Assembly: GCF_011319465.1 (NCBI RefSeq)
Contig: NZ_RCMB01000009.1
Span: 1 to 64,000, forward strand
Origin: Candidatus Nitrosotalea sp. TS
GTDB taxonomy: Archaea; Thermoproteota; Nitrososphaeria; Nitrososphaerales; Nitrosopumilaceae
Direction: 5' to 3'
DNA: 64,000 bases
Below the pieces are notes generated by a model. The model was not told where the DNA came from. It worked only from the letters and a program-made list of their open reading frames with translations, and made no database searches. The translations under genes and the position numbers were made by a program. Shown piece after piece: positions 29,157-36,310 of the stretch (the first letter of the stretch is position 1; each line of letters starts with the position of its first letter).

Positions 29157-30161
29157 TTACTGGTTTCTTCTATCAATGGTGTCATTGACTTCAGGGCCTG
29201 TGCCAATCAAGGTTACAGGCACCTTCAGCTTGTCCTCAATAGTTTTTATGAAATATTTGGCAGGTGAGCTGAGGTCAGAAAACGATTGCATGTGAGCACA
29301 TTCAGGATATACCACATCAAGCTTTGTGATTGCAATTTGCGTTGCGCTGTTTAGCATTATAGATCGTTTTGCAAGTTCAAAATCAAATTCTGCTGCTCTT
29401 CGTTGCCTACCTGTGACAGTACCAACCTCTTGCCATCCTTTTGCAACTGCCTGTTCTGGGCTTATTTCATTTTTCAGCGGGCCTTCTCCTACCCTAGTGA
29501 CAAATGACTTGAAGACAATTACTACCTCATCGACGCTTTTTGGGCCAATGCCCACGTCTGCACATATTCCAGATGCCGTGACATCCTTTGAGGTAACATA
29601 TGGATATGTTCCATGCCATAACGAGAGAAAAGTTCCCTGGGTACCTTCTACTATAACTTGTTCTTTCCTTTCAAGTGCAAAATTAACTGCATTAGGAATA
29701 TCATCAAGATATAGTGCAAGAGAATCAATCTCTTTTGCAAGCTTGAGTGTTCTCATGGCTCTATCTGCATTGGCAGGTCCAGTTCCTGTTCCTGTGCTAC
29801 CAATAGATTCTTTGAGTCTTCCTTGAGAATCAGCTGTTCTGTGAGAATCATCAATTATTCCACATTGATAATCGACAAAGGATCTGTCCTGAGTACCAAA
29901 TTCAGATATTTCTTTTAGCAATACTTCCAAGCTTAACACTACACCTGGTCCCACCAATAGCCTTGTGTTAGGATTTAGAAATGCACTTGGGAGCATTCTT
30001 ACTTTGTATTTTTTGCCTTCATGCTCTATTGTGTGACCTGCATTAGGTCCCACACCTCCCCTAACTGCGATTACAGGATTATCTTTCATAGCAAGATACG
30101 AAACGATCTTACCTTTACCTTCGTCCCCATAGAAACCACCAACAATAACTGTAGAAGGCAT
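29157..30161 (-). CDS. purA: Adenylosuccinate synthetase
   Basis: GTP-dependent conversion of IMP and aspartate to adenylosuccinate. Seen: the N-terminal P-loop GFYGDEGKGKIVSYLA with catalytic Asp, RGGVGPNAGHTIEHEG with catalytic His, GIIDDSHRTADSQGRLKESIGSTGTG, VEGTQGTFLSL, PYVTSKDVTASG and GTVTGRQRRAAEFDFEL, ITKLDVVYPEC. At 334 residues it is the short archaeal form, nearly 100 residues below the bacterial length. The partner purB is also in this window. Confidence 0.95.
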   Translation of the reverse strand: MPSTVIVGGFYGDEGKGKIVSYLAMKDNPVIAVRGGVGPNAGHTIEHEGKKYKVRMLPSAFLNPNTRLLVGPGVVLSLEVLLKEISEFGTQDRSFVDYQCGIIDDSHRTADSQGRLKESIGSTGTGTGPANADRAMRTLKLAKEIDSLALYLDDIPNAVNFALERKEQVIVEGTQGTFLSLWHGTYPYVTSKDVTASGICADVGIGPKSVDEVVIVFKSFVTRVGEGPLKNEISPEQAVAKGWQEVGTVTGRQRRAAEFDFELAKRSIMLNSATQIAITKLDVVYPECAHMQSFSDLSSPAKYFIKTIEDKLKVPVTLIGTGPEVNDTIDRRNQ

Positions 30162-30180
30162 AATGGAGGAGCATATGTGG

Positions 30181-30190
30181 ATATATTTAA
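30181..30190 (-). promoter_or_regulatory. TATA box of purA
   Basis: On the minus strand the sequence reads TTAAATATAT, 20-29 bases upstream of the purA ATG at 30161. This spacing is typical for an archaeal leaderless transcript. Confidence 0.5.
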
Positions 30191-30241
30191 GCCAAATCTT
30201 AACAATACAATTTTAGCAAAGAAGAGAAACTGCAACTTTAC

Positions 30242-30704
30242 ATGTCAGAACCAAATTATGCTGGAAACATTATTGTCTCCTTGGCAAATCTTCCTGAGTT
30301 TCTCCGTAAACCCATACTACAAAAAAGACTGTCAGGAGTTTTTTTCAATGTCAAAGGAAGACAAGGCAGAGATCATAAACAATGCATTACAAGCAGGCCC
30401 TACCATCCAGTTTGACAAATTTTCAACCTTGTTTAAGACATGGCTTGAAGTATTATGCAATCTAACAGAAGAACAAAGACATGTGATGTTTAGCACATAC
30501 ATTATTGAGATTACAAGTCATCCCGAAAAGATAATCGCATTTAACCTAGACGGAATTTTAGAGGTATATCTTTCATTAACAGATGAACAAAAAAACAAGA
30601 TATCAAGTACGATTGGAGAGATTGTGAATCATCTTGACGCGGATTCAAGGAAGAGGCTTTACCTAATAATCCCCGAGAGGGCCAAAAAAGAAATAAGAAT
30701 TTAG
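30242..30704 (+). CDS. Conserved hypothetical helical protein (frameshifted)
   Basis: From the ATG at 30242 (MSEPNYAGNIIVSLANLPEF) a one-base shift near 30335 leads into FFSMSKEDKAEIINNALQAG and a run of amphipathic helices (LFKTWLEVLCNLTEEQRHVM, YLSLTDEQKNKISSTIGEIV). Repeated LTxEQ/LTDEQ turns suggest an internal duplication of a helical hairpin. Restored length is about 153 residues. No function recognised. It converges on the YggX-like gene. Confidence 0.6.
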
Positions 30705-30976
30705 AGCGGCTTGTCAGGTTTTCGCTGATTCTCATCAGCAAAATTTACGATCTCGCCTTCAGGAGTCATTACTCCGACAAAGACTTTTTCGTATTTTTTT
30801 ACAACTTTTCGATGGTCTGGCATTGACATGTCTAGTCTCATTTCATTCATAACCATGACCCTGTACTGCTTCCATTCCTCCCAGCATTCGTTACAACAAG
30901 GGTAGGCTGCGGCTATAGGATCTAGCTCTACATTATCAGGAATTTCCTTTTTACATTTAGTGCAGTTTCTTGCCAT
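30701..30976 (-). CDS. YggX-like iron-trafficking protein with N-terminal zinc ribbon
   Basis: 91 residues from ATG 30976 (MARNCTKCKKEIP). The central part CCNECWEEWKQYRVMVMNEM followed by RLDMSMPDHRKVVKKYEK closely follows the bacterial YggX block ([20 protein letters not shown], then HRKLL). Bacterial YggX protects Fe-S clusters. Unlike YggX, this protein has four or more Cys (CTKC, CCNEC) that could form a metal site. The start 24 bases further upstream is less likely as it adds a non-conserved stretch. Confidence 0.6.
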   Translation of the reverse strand: MARNCTKCKKEIPDNVELDPIAAAYPCCNECWEEWKQYRVMVMNEMRLDMSMPDHRKVVKKYEKVFVGVMTPEGEIVNFADENQRKPDKPL

Positions 30977-31047
30977 ATCAAGTACATCAAAATTTAGCAA
31001 TTTATTTCTTTAAGAAGAGATATTAGGGAAAATCACTATAACATAGC

Positions 31048-31254
31048 ATGAAGGTCAAGTGCCCCAAGTGCGATGCTATTGCTGAATTAGGGGACGACTT
31101 TTCCTATGTAAAATGTTCAAAATGTTCCTTGGACATTACGTATGGAGAATATGTCAAATTCATAGCCTACAAGGATGCCATATATTCTGACGTATTGGGA
31201 GATTATGTCAAAGATACAAACGGCGCGGCAGCAGGAACTCTTGATGAGTGGTAG
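31048..31254 (+). CDS. Small zinc-ribbon protein (68 aa)
   Basis: MKVKCPKCDAIAEL and YVKCSKCSLDITYGEY form two CxxC pairs of a zinc ribbon, followed by an acidic helix-rich tail (YSDVLGDYVKDTNG). Start ATG. It is divergent from the YggX-like gene. Probably nucleic-acid or protein binding; no specific family. Confidence 0.75.
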   Translation: MKVKCPKCDAIAELGDDFSYVKCSKCSLDITYGEYVKFIAYKDAIYSDVLGDYVKDTNGAAAGTLDEW

Positions 31255-31306
31255 AAAAAAAGCTACTACAAGGCTTTAATTAATTTCAGAATGCTAATGC
31301 GTTTAG

Positions 31307-31961
31307 TTGGCATTAATATCTGATATAATTCTTGAAGAAACAATTCTGAATTTATTGGGATTTGTTGTAGGACTTGCATTAGGAATTTTTTCCTACATTG
31401 GATTCAAGAATACAGGAAGCCCGACATTATTCAGGCTAAACATTGCCTTTTTTTCAATTGGCATAGGTTTTGGAGTTGTCGGATTTGGATATCATGATAG
31501 AGTCATTCATACTAAACTATGCACAGATTGACAGTTGGATTCAGACACTTGGAATTGGAATTCAGACTATAGGATACTTTTTCATTGCATTTTCACATGG
31601 CATAAAATCATTTTTTCCAAAATCTCGATACTTCAAATCAATCATATTTCCACTTTTCATCATACCGGGAAATTCAATTGAGCACATTATAAGGTCAATT
31701 TCTTTTATCCTATTGGTATATGGGACGATTGAGACCATTATGTCGTATATGGAAAATAGGAATCGTAGCACTATCTTCGTTGCTGCCGGACTTGGGTTGC
31801 TTGCTTTGGGCGAATTCCTAGGCTGGTATTCCATAGTATTTCCAAAATCAGTACTATATTTCGTCTCACTTTCTACAAAGATAATAGGACTTGGTGCTCT
31901 GTTCATTCCAATCTCTCAAGTTCCCTTAAGAGGAGGTCTAAAATTTGGCAGCGGTATATAG
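31307..31961 (+). CDS. Polytopic membrane protein, unknown function (frameshifted)
   Basis: About 217 residues after repair of a shift near 31495, with six or seven hydrophobic helices (NLLGFVVGLALGIFSYIGF, LNIAFFSIGIGFGVVGFGY, LGIGIQTIGYFFIAFSHGI, STIFVAAGLGLLALGEFLGW). The start is TTG at 31307. Its end overlaps the start of a winged-helix gene by 17 bases, pointing to coupled expression. This suggests that the winged-helix protein regulates or senses through the membrane partner (inference). Confidence 0.7.
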
Positions 31962-32235
31962 AACCCACATGAGCATCATAGGAGACATTCTCTCCACTAC
32001 AAGAGATGAGGTTCCAGATGAATCAGGTGCAAGTGTAACATACCTAATTAGAAAAGCCAATGTCTCATACGGAAGACTGGCAAAAATCTTGGAAACTCTG
32101 GTTCAACAAGGCCTTTTAGAACAGACCACATCAGACAGAGCTTGCAAGTACAGAATCAGCTCAAGGGGCAGAGAATTCTTACAAGCCTATCGCGGGTTTA
32201 GAGAATTTGCAGATTCCTTTGGGTTAAGAATTTAG
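31945..32235 (+). CDS. Winged-helix DNA-binding protein
   Basis: 96 residues. Pattern: MAAVYRTHMSIIGDILSTT, a helix-turn-helix ASVTYLIRKANVSYGRLAKI with LETLVQQGLLEQ, a wing CKYRISSRGREFL and the tail RGFREFADSFGLRI. A paralog at 39048 shares the layout and the ADSFGL tail. This is the small winged-helix family greatly expanded in thaumarchaea. Target unknown. It overlaps the membrane protein gene upstream. Confidence 0.85.
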   Translation: MAAVYRTHMSIIGDILSTTRDEVPDESGASVTYLIRKANVSYGRLAKILETLVQQGLLEQTTSDRACKYRISSRGREFLQAYRGFREFADSFGLRI

Positions 32236-32321
32236 TCAGATTCAGTTTCAACGTCTTCATATTCATCTTCTATATCGTCATTGAATTCATCTTCAAACTC
32301 ATTCTCAAACTCGTCAGACAT
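32232..32321 (-). CDS. Tiny acidic protein (29 aa)
   Basis: MSDEFENEFEDEFNDDIEDE and so on: nearly all Asp/Glu with evenly spaced Phe/Tyr. ATG at 32321 and stop at 32232, overlapping the convergent winged-helix stop. A good TATA box lies 23-31 bases upstream, supporting a leaderless transcript. Periodic aromatics in an acidic peptide suggest an interaction tail or a nucleic-acid mimic, but this is inference. Confidence 0.4.
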   Translation of the reverse strand: MSDEFENEFEDEFNDDIEDEYEDVETESD

Positions 32322-32343
32322 CAAGAATTAGAGAAAATATTTT

Positions 32344-32352
32344 ACTATAAAA
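32344..32352 (-). promoter_or_regulatory. TATA box of the acidic mini-protein
   Basis: Minus-strand TTTTATAGT, 23-31 bases upstream of the ATG at 32321, the usual archaeal spacing. Confidence 0.4.
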
Positions 32353-32393
32353 GACTTACACACCAATGCATCTATCATTATTTGCAAATGTCA

Positions 32394-32507
32394 TTACACA
32401 GTAGGTTGTACCCAGCCGCCACAAGAAACACAGATGTCCATACCGTCATCATTTACGTAGGTTTCTCCGCCGGGGGGACAATGACATTGTGATATTTCTT
32501 CATCCAT
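32394..32507 (-). CDS. Small zinc-binding protein (37 aa)
   Basis: MDEEISQCHCPPGG, then DICVSCGGWVQP: a CxC and a CxxC pair in 37 residues, enough for one zinc site. ATG at 32507, stop at 32394. Divergent from tsaC. Small, lineage-type microprotein; function unknown. Confidence 0.6.
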   Translation of the reverse strand: MDEEISQCHCPPGGETYVNDDGMDICVSCGGWVQPTV

Positions 32508-32581
32508 GTATGATATACGCGGTTCAACCTTATATCGTTTTTAGAACAAGAGATAATTTACTACTATTTATCAGATAAATC

Positions 32582-33181
32582 ATGATCGTACCCTGCGACC
32601 ATAATGGAATAATCATGGCATCAAAGACAGTCAAGAGTGGAGGCATCGTAGTATTTCCAACAGATACAGTATATGGAATAGGGTGTGATCCATTCAACAG
32701 CCAAGCAGTTAGGGCAATTTACAGAATCAAGGGACGCGAAGAATCAAAGCGGTTGCCTGTACTTGGTTTTTCCATTTCTGAAATATCAGAGATTGCCATT
32801 TTTGATGAATTATCAAAGAAATTTGCAGCCAAGTTCTGGCCAGGTCCGTTAACGCTAATTCTTGGCATAAAAGAAGAAAAGATTGCAAAATCACTTGGTC
32901 TTGATGAAAAGATAGCTGTTCGTGTACCAAGTCATCCATGCACACTAAAACTTCTCAAAGAATGCAAACTGCTTGTTGGCACAAGTGCAAATATAGCCGG
33001 CAGGCCATCTTCTGCAGATCCACATGAGATAATAAAAGAATTAGAAGGATACGACATATTGCTAGACGGTGGAAAAATACCAAATTCTGTCGAGTCAACC
33101 ATCATAGAAGTTGTTGGAAGTAAATTTCGTACAATACGAGAAGGAAAAATCAGTGAAAAGGAGCTACTTGCGCTAGTTTGA
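32582..33181 (+). CDS. tsaC: Threonylcarbamoyl-AMP synthase (TsaC/Sua5, YrdC domain)
   Basis: Makes the activated intermediate for t6A at position 37 of ANN-decoding tRNAs. YrdC motifs: GGIVVFPTDTVYGIGCDP, IYRIKGREESKRLPVL (Lys/Arg substrate site), FWPGPLTLIL, AVRVPSHP, LVGTSANIAGRPSS, and the C-terminal TIIEV-IREGKIS. At 199 residues it is the single-domain TsaC form without the Sua5 C-terminal domain. A KEOPS subunit gene lies 0.8 kb downstream, fitting the same pathway. Confidence 0.95.
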   Translation: MIVPCDHNGIIMASKTVKSGGIVVFPTDTVYGIGCDPFNSQAVRAIYRIKGREESKRLPVLGFSISEISEIAIFDELSKKFAAKFWPGPLTLILGIKEEKIAKSLGLDEKIAVRVPSHPCTLKLLKECKLLVGTSANIAGRPSSADPHEIIKELEGYDILLDGGKIPNSVESTIIEVVGSKFRTIREGKISEKELLALV

Positions 33182-33699
33182 ATCTAATTGTAACATGTAG
33201 TCGTCATTTTGAGGAAGAATCATCTGACGAGATTTCAAACATACTTGAGACATTGGGGGATGATGAAGCAAGGGTGAGAAATAGCGATTTTTCTGGCATA
33301 GTAATAGTGGATACATCACTTGACCCCTTTGAGGTAGTGGATAAAATCAAGGCAAAAATTCTCGATGAGCCATGGAGTATCAGATATTGCCATAGATTCA
33401 TACCGATTCAAGAGTCCATCAAGACTGAACTTGATACAATAGTAAAGGCAGTACAAGAACATGTCAGCGACATGCAGCCAGACGAATCCTACCGAATCAC
33501 AATTGAAAAACGCGGCTCAGAGTTATCCTCAAAAGACATAATCGATTCTGTTGCAGGAATTATCAAAAATAAAGTGTCGCTTGAAGAATATGATTGGAAT
33601 GTCATAATAGAGATTCTTGGAAATCTAACTGGTGTTTCAGTGCTAAAGGACCAAGACATAGTAAGCACCCTAAAACTAAAGCGAGACTCGATGGAGTAA
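33178..33699 (+). CDS. THUMP-domain RNA-binding protein (Tan1-like)
   Basis: 173 residues. NLIVTCSRHFEEES starts the N-terminal domain and residues about 60-165 make a THUMP domain (DPFEVVDKIKAKI, WSIRYCHRFIPIQES, YRITIEKRGSELSSKDIID, WNVIIEILGNLTGVSVLK). Eukaryotic Tan1 has the same organisation and assists ac4C formation on tRNA. The TTG start overlaps the tsaC stop, so it is cotranscribed with a tRNA-modification gene. No catalytic domain is present. Confidence 0.88.
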   Translation: MNLIVTCSRHFEEESSDEISNILETLGDDEARVRNSDFSGIVIVDTSLDPFEVVDKIKAKILDEPWSIRYCHRFIPIQESIKTELDTIVKAVQEHVSDMQPDESYRITIEKRGSELSSKDIIDSVAGIIKNKVSLEEYDWNVIIEILGNLTGVSVLKDQDIVSTLKLKRDSME

Positions 33700-33702
33700 T
33701 CT

Positions 33703-33831
33703 CTAATGAAATACCTTTCTTCCAATAGAATAATCGCTGCCGCATTTTGGGCATCTAAACATAGTCCAGCCTATTTGGTCAAGAATGATCTCTTCATCGG
33801 CATGATTTGCACATGTTAGTTTTTGTTCCAT
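33703..33831 (-). CDS. Small zinc-finger protein (42 aa)
   Basis: MEQKLTCANHADEEI and MFRCPKCGSDYSIGRK: one C-x2-NH region plus a CxxC, forming a probable zinc site of C/H/C/C type. ATG at 33831, stop at 33703, four bases from the converging THUMP gene. Too short for ordinary length thresholds. Function unknown. Confidence 0.6.
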   Translation of the reverse strand: MEQKLTCANHADEEIILDQIGWTMFRCPKCGSDYSIGRKVFH

Positions 33832-33941
33832 AAAAGAGCTTTTTCTCACATTTCTTAAAAAGATGACGTAGCTTTTCTATGTATTAGAAATTGATTAGTT
33901 CAACTACATTCCACAATGGAATCGATTGAACAATGTCTATA

Positions 33942-34722
33942 CTAATGGATCAAAACTGCAGATCTCTCAACTATGAGATCCTCAAGTGGTTCCTTTGACA
34001 TCACACAGTCAAGTTCTTTCTTTGTTATTTTGAATTCCTTCTTTATGAAATTAGCATTGTTTGGAAATGGTAAAACTGATTCTGTCATGTGACTAATCTC
34101 AGCAAGGAGTTTTTTTATCAGGGGCTTTTTGCCAATCATTATCAAAACAGAAGCACTGTTTTCCCTCAATCCTATTTTGTTTATTGCTTCGCTTATCTGC
34201 CTTGTACATGCAAATCTCATAAGGATGTCAGTTTCAACTTTGTTAGAAAGTAGTGTGTTTGACTTGCTTGCTGCCAATGAGATCTCAATGATTCTCTTTA
34301 CATGACTTGCATTTAGAATATACTGTGACCTGATACCTTGAATTATAACACCTGGAAATCTCACTCGCAAGTCTTCAAGGAGTTTTATTGGATCAGTACT
34401 AGTTTTCTTCAGCCTGGCCAACTCTACATTATAATTTGAAATGCTAAAGTTAATGCTCATTTTACCACCGCCGTGCACCACGGGAATTATACTAACAACG
34501 TCCCCATCCTTAAGAGATGTTTCTGTTCCCTGCAAAGCAGACGAGTCTACTCCATTTACAGGCAACAAGAATGTTTTTGGCATCAAATGCAGGCGTATTT
34601 TGCGAGACCGAGTCCTGGAGAAAAACAAGCAGATCAGATACGGTCATGGTGTTTTTTTCAATCGATATCTTGTCAGAAGAGAAAGATCGCTTGGCACCAC
34701 CAAGAAGTTTGACTGTTATCAT
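33942..34722 (-). CDS. MoaD/SAMP ubiquitin-like domain fused to KEOPS subunit Cgi121 (frameshifted)
   Basis: About 258 residues after repair of a shift near 34570. Residues 1-86 are a MoaD/ThiS beta-grasp protein: MITVKLLGGAKRSF, ILVAVNGVDSSAL, and the hallmark end KDGDVVSIIPVVHGGG. Without a stop it continues KMSINFSISNYNVELARLKK into a Cgi121 domain: GIRSQYILNASHVKRIIEIS, MRFACTRQISEAINKIGL, VLIMIGKKPLIKKLLAE. Cgi121 binds tRNA 3' ends for the KEOPS t6A complex. The internal GGG-K resembles the processing site of ubiquitin fusion precursors, so two separate proteins may result (inference). Confidence 0.75.
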
Positions 34723-34777
34723 GGTTTAGAAACGTAATTGGTTCAATATGGAATTTTTGGTTATGAATTTGACAGGT

Positions 34778-35035
34778 TTAGCTAATCAGTTGTTCTTCCA
34801 TCTCTTCTTCGTGATGGACATGTTCTGGCTGATCTGCTCGTGATTCTTTTTCCTTTTGCTCTTCAAGTTCTCGCTTCAAATGAGTCGTGATATAACCTGC
34901 AATCTCATTTTTTAGTCCCTTGGATCTTACTATTGCAACTTCGTTGAGTAGTATCTTGTTTTGTTTAAAATCAGTGCCAAATTCTCCTTTATAAGTAGCC
35001 ATTAGTTCTGTGGAGATTCGTCTGACTCTATTCAC
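34778..35035 (-). CDS. rps17e: 30S ribosomal protein eS17
   Basis: 85 residues. MNRVRRISTELMATYKGEFG, FKQNKILLNEVAIVRSKGL and KNEIAGYITTHLKREL match eS17 from start to the end of its helical fold. An extra acidic, His-containing tail (HVHHEEEMEEQ) extends beyond the usual archaeal end. Start ATG at 35035. Confidence 0.92.
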   Translation of the reverse strand: MNRVRRISTELMATYKGEFGTDFKQNKILLNEVAIVRSKGLKNEIAGYITTHLKRELEEQKEKESRADQPEHVHHEEEMEEQLIS

Positions 35036-35065
35036 GTTACGGATTGGCAGAGGGGTATTTTATAC

Positions 35066-35822
35066 CTATATACCAAGATACGAGTTCGTATTTTTTTCTA
35101 CGATTTGGAGCATCTCATCGTATCGTTTACCTAGAATTTGTGATGCGCAGAAAAGAACACTTGGCATGAAGGTTATTTGCGCAGTCTTGTATCCAAAACA
35201 TTTTGAGAACTTTACTGGCCCGTCTGTTTCCAGCAAGATCTTGTCAGGCTCTGTCAGAGAAAGAAGAATTTGTTTATCTTGTGAATACACCATTGCAGGA
35301 CCATACGAAACATAGCTACCAATATCCATGGCTTTTTCCAGTTGCTTTTTGTTTCCTGCAAACCAATGTAACAGAACACCCTTGAGGTGATACGATGGTA
35401 AAATTGAAAATATCTCCTCTAATGTTTTTCTTGAATGAATCGATATTGGCTTTTCAAGTTTTTCTGCAAGAGATAGCATCTTCTCAAAAACACTAACCTG
35501 CCTGGCAAAAACCTGTGTCATCGGAGACGTATGTCTTGTCAAGACCTATCTCTCCTATACCTGATATTTTATTAGAATTTTCCATGATCAGGGACACTAC
35601 AGATTCCAGATCGCCATTTGCCTTCTCTGGATGTATACCAAGAAAAGGCAGAACTAGCGGGCTTTGTTCGCTCAGTTTTAACGTTGCATGTGAGCTAGAA
35701 TAATCCATAGATACGCAACATGCTTTCAGTCCCATCTTGTTCATGGCAGTAAGCATAAACTGCAATTCGGGTTTGAATTCTTCATCAGATAGATGGATGT
35801 GGGCATCGGTCAGCCAGTTCAT
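35066..35822 (-). CDS. TatD-family metal-dependent hydrolase (frameshifted)
   Basis: A TIM-barrel hydrolase related to TatD DNases. Visible metal motifs: DAHIHLSDEEF, GIHPEKANGD, GIGEIGLDKTY, ISIHSRKTLEE, LLHWFAGNKKQ and LETDGPVKF. The shift lies near 35515. Restored length is about 250 residues. It ends 30 bases before eS17 on the same strand. Known relatives have 3'-5' exonuclease or deacylase activity, and the substrate here is not certain. Confidence 0.88.
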
Positions 35823-35890
35823 TGTATACTATAGCCACAAAATAGTGTGTATAAATCGATTCCCAGATACTCTTTTTTCTACTTGAAGTC

Positions 35891-35896
35891 TTTTAT
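35891..35896 (+). promoter_or_regulatory. TATA box of the histone gene
   Basis: TTTTAT, 23-28 bases upstream of the histone ATG at 35919; consistent with a leaderless transcript. Confidence 0.45.
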
Positions 35897-35918
35897 CACA
35901 GGCATATGGAGTTAAAAT

Positions 35919-36140
35919 ATGACAACGTCTGAATTTGGTCTTTCTGCAATATACAGGATCCTAAAAAAGGCAGGAGCCGACAGAGTAAGTGACGAGTCGG
36001 CAAACGAACTGAGAAGAATATTGGAAGAGGTTGGAACATCCATTGCCAAGAGTGCAGTTGAAATGTCCACACATGCGGGTAGAAAAACAATCAAGGCAGA
36101 AGATGTTAGGCTAGCTGCAAAACAGTTTTCAAAATTCTGA
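35919..36140 (+). CDS. Archaeal histone
   Basis: A 73-residue HMfB-type histone fold. It shows SAIYRILKKAGADRVSDESA, EVGTSIAKSAVEMSTHAGRK and TIKAEDVRLAAKQFSKF, including the RKT loop and KAEDVRLA that contact DNA. No tail is present. It compacts DNA as homodimers and higher oligomers. The gene lies 42 bases before tRNA-Cys on the same strand. Confidence 0.97.
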   Translation: MTTSEFGLSAIYRILKKAGADRVSDESANELRRILEEVGTSIAKSAVEMSTHAGRKTIKAEDVRLAAKQFSKF

Positions 36141-36181
36141 TCTAAAAGATTTAATTGTTCATAGGAAACCTTTTTGATTGC

Positions 36182-36253
36182 GGTGAGGTGGCAGAGCGGC
36201 TATGCGTTCGCCTGCAAAGCGAATCTATAGGGGTTCGAATCCCTTCCTCACCT
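36182..36253 (+). tRNA. tRNA-Cys (GCA)
   Basis: Acceptor stem GGTGAGG pairs with CCTCACC, with discriminator T at 36253. Anticodon stem TTCGC/GCGAA closes the loop CTGCAAA, anticodon GCA. The T arm GGTTCGAATCC is standard. No intron, and CCA is not encoded. The AIPR gene begins 58 bases downstream. Confidence 0.95.
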
Positions 36254-36310
36254 TTTATGATATCATAATAACCTACTTTACTAAATACACCAAGTTCTAC
36301 CAAATTTAGA

